Origin: Nitrosopumilus sp. | GTDB lineage: Archaea; Thermoproteota; Nitrososphaeria; Nitrososphaerales; Nitrosopumilaceae | Assembly (NCBI RefSeq): GCF_025699125.1 | Contig: NZ_JAILWC010000001.1 | Coordinates: 786,204-850,203 of the forward strand | DNA: 64,000 nucleotides | Direction of reading: 5' to 3' | Shown here: piece after piece, positions 63,005-64,000 of the stretch | Numbering within the stretch: position 1 is the first letter of the stretch | Layout of the letters: the number at the start of each line of letters is the position of its first letter | Translations under genes and position numbers: made by a program | The notes under the pieces: generated by a model | The model's database searches: none | The model's input: the letters and a program-made list of their open reading frames with translations, nothing else | Told to the model about the DNA's origin: nothing

Positions 63005-64000
63005 ATGCAAGTTCAAGATATCTCCCTAGAAGAGGAGCTTAATCAAAAAGAAGAGCGTGATGAAATATCAATTCTTCGTGATTTTGGATTAGAAGAAGAT
63101 GAAGCACAAACATATGTAGGATTAGCTCAGTTAGGCTCAGTTAAAGCAAGTGAGATTAGTGCATTTACAAAAATCGATAGGGTAAGAACCTATAAAATTT
63201 TAGAGAATTTAAAAAATTTGGGATTTGCAACATCCACACTGTCATCACCTATCAAGTTTTCAGCTAATGATCCAGAAATGATTCTCAAGGATATTATTTT
63301 AAAACAAAAACAAAAAGTAGAACATTTAGAAAAAAACAGTTCACAGTTCTTAAAAATTTTATCACGTCTAAAACTACATGAACCACAAATTGGATTACCA
63401 AAATTGACCATTGTTTCTAATAGAAACAACATCTATGATCAGATGACAAAAATAATTGAAGAAACAAAAGATAGATTGTACATTGTAGTGACACTTTCAG
63501 ATATAATTCGAATGTATTACACTTCAATTCCAGAGGCAATAAAAAAAGCAACTAAACAAAATACAAAAATCAAATTGATGACAGGTCCTGAATTATCAAC
63601 AAAACTAGAATACATTCAAAGATTGGGAATAAATAAATTTAGAATTGTCACGCTCCCCTCACCAGGACGATTACTATGTAGTAAAACCCAAGTATTAATG
63701 TCAGGAAATACATCATCACAAGTAAATAAAAATATCAATGAAGAATCAGTGATGGTCACAAATTCAAATGATATAATCAAAAACATGCAAAGTTTGTGTG
63801 AATTTCTATGGGAATCAGGCGAGGATGTATCTATAGAAGATAATAGTAAAAAAGAAAAGAAACATGAAAAACAATCAACAATACTTGTAGTAGATGATGA
63901 TCCAGACGCAGTAAATATTTTTGCAGATTATTTAGAAATTAAGGGAGTGTCCACTGTAGAAAGATGCACCGATGGAAAAAAGGCAATAGAGACATTTAAG
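63005..64000 (+). CDS. TrmB-type HTH regulator fused to a response-regulator receiver domain (partial, cut by window end)
   Basis: At least 332 codons from ATG 63005 with no stop before the window ends. Residues ~20-95 are a TrmB-like winged helix (LEEDEAQTYVGLAQLG, RVRTYKILENLKNLG) with a coiled region, followed by a ~190-residue TrmB effector-like domain. After a Lys-rich linker, TILVVDDDPDAVNIFADYLE (from ~292) is the start of a CheY-like receiver. The phospho-acceptor Asp lies beyond the window. The divergent histidine kinase is the likely phosphodonor. TrmB regulators usually sense sugars; a receiver at the end is unusual. Confidence 0.8.
   Translation, partial: MQVQDISLEEELNQKEERDEISILRDFGLEEDEAQTYVGLAQLGSVKASEISAFTKIDRVRTYKILENLKNLGFATSTLSSPIKFSANDPEMILKDIILKQKQKVEHLEKNSSQFLKILSRLKLHEPQIGLPKLTIVSNRNNIYDQMTKIIEETKDRLYIVVTLSDIIRMYYTSIPEAIKKATKQNTKIKLMTGPELSTKLEYIQRLGINKFRIVTLPSPGRLLCSKTQVLMSGNTSSQVNKNINEESVMVTNSNDIIKNMQSLCEFLWESGEDVSIEDNSKKEKKHEKQSTILVVDDDPDAVNIFADYLEIKGVSTVERCTDGKKAIETFK

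Overview
The window is a compact, visibly AT-rich stretch of archaeal chromosome. The combination of TFB, Alba, archaeal-type ProRS, deoxyhypusine synthase, Dpo4-type polymerase, aIF1, Sec61beta, Tsr3, geranylgeranyl reductase, F420 genes, an archaeosortase-like protein and two NirK-like multicopper oxidases with fused plastocyanin domains points to an ammonia-oxidising member of the Nitrososphaerota (Thaumarchaeota), most like Nitrosopumilus. This is inferred from gene content; no 16S rRNA or amo gene lies in the window. TTG starts are common, and many convergent neighbours overlap by 4-17 bp at their 3' ends.

Layout. 0-7 kb: thioredoxin reductase, a TusA-like/cysteine synthase pair, a membrane class III cyclase, a winged-helix regulator and a hemerythrin. 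7-11.7 kb: a redox-copper island with two NirK-like oxidases, small zinc-ribbon proteins and structured non-coding DNA. 11.8-19.5 kb: PHP phosphoesterase, cofE, HAD phosphatase, ProRS, ergothioneine-type egtB/egtD and an oligopeptide ABC ATPase. 19.5-30 kb: SMC, nitrilase, inositol-phosphate synthase, deoxyhypusine synthase, PAC2, LysE exporter, Alba with a Pro/Glu repeat tail, and Dpo4. 30-33.5 kb: a cysteine-less archaeosortase-like protein in a strand-shared cluster with a DsbA-like oxidoreductase and C2H2 zinc fingers. 33.5-50.7 kb: dehydrogenases, DUF99, geranylgeranyl reductase, a large secreted protein, RNase P RNA, a membrane protein with a cysteine-rich tail, cofD-cofC, TFB, CPBP protease, aIF1, Sec61beta, DUF2070 and a PD-(D/E)XK nuclease. 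50.7-64 kb: an anchored peptide-binding protein, Tsr3, a lamin-tail/Ig-repeat surface protein, a candidate C/D sRNA, tRNA-Pro, a DNRLRE surface protein, a subtilase, a histidine kinase and a divergent TrmB-receiver fusion cut by the window end.

How the genes fit together. Three of the genes for coenzyme F420 (cofC, cofD, cofE) are present at two loci. Thiol chemistry recurs (TrxB, TusA/CysM, EgtB/EgtD, DsbA). The last 6 kb may be one regulatory unit: a sensor kinase, a divergent TrmB-type DNA-binding protein with a receiver domain, and two secreted-protein genes that share the palindrome TGTAAT-N3-ATTACA about 40 nt upstream of their starts. Several genes too short for routine ORF calling were found by reading gaps: a 37-aa membrane peptide overlapping a nirK-like start, a 41-aa one overlapping DUF99, and 24-, 31-, 35- and 45-aa candidates. 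Two RNA genes sit among the proteins (RNase P RNA and tRNA-Pro) with one or two further candidates.
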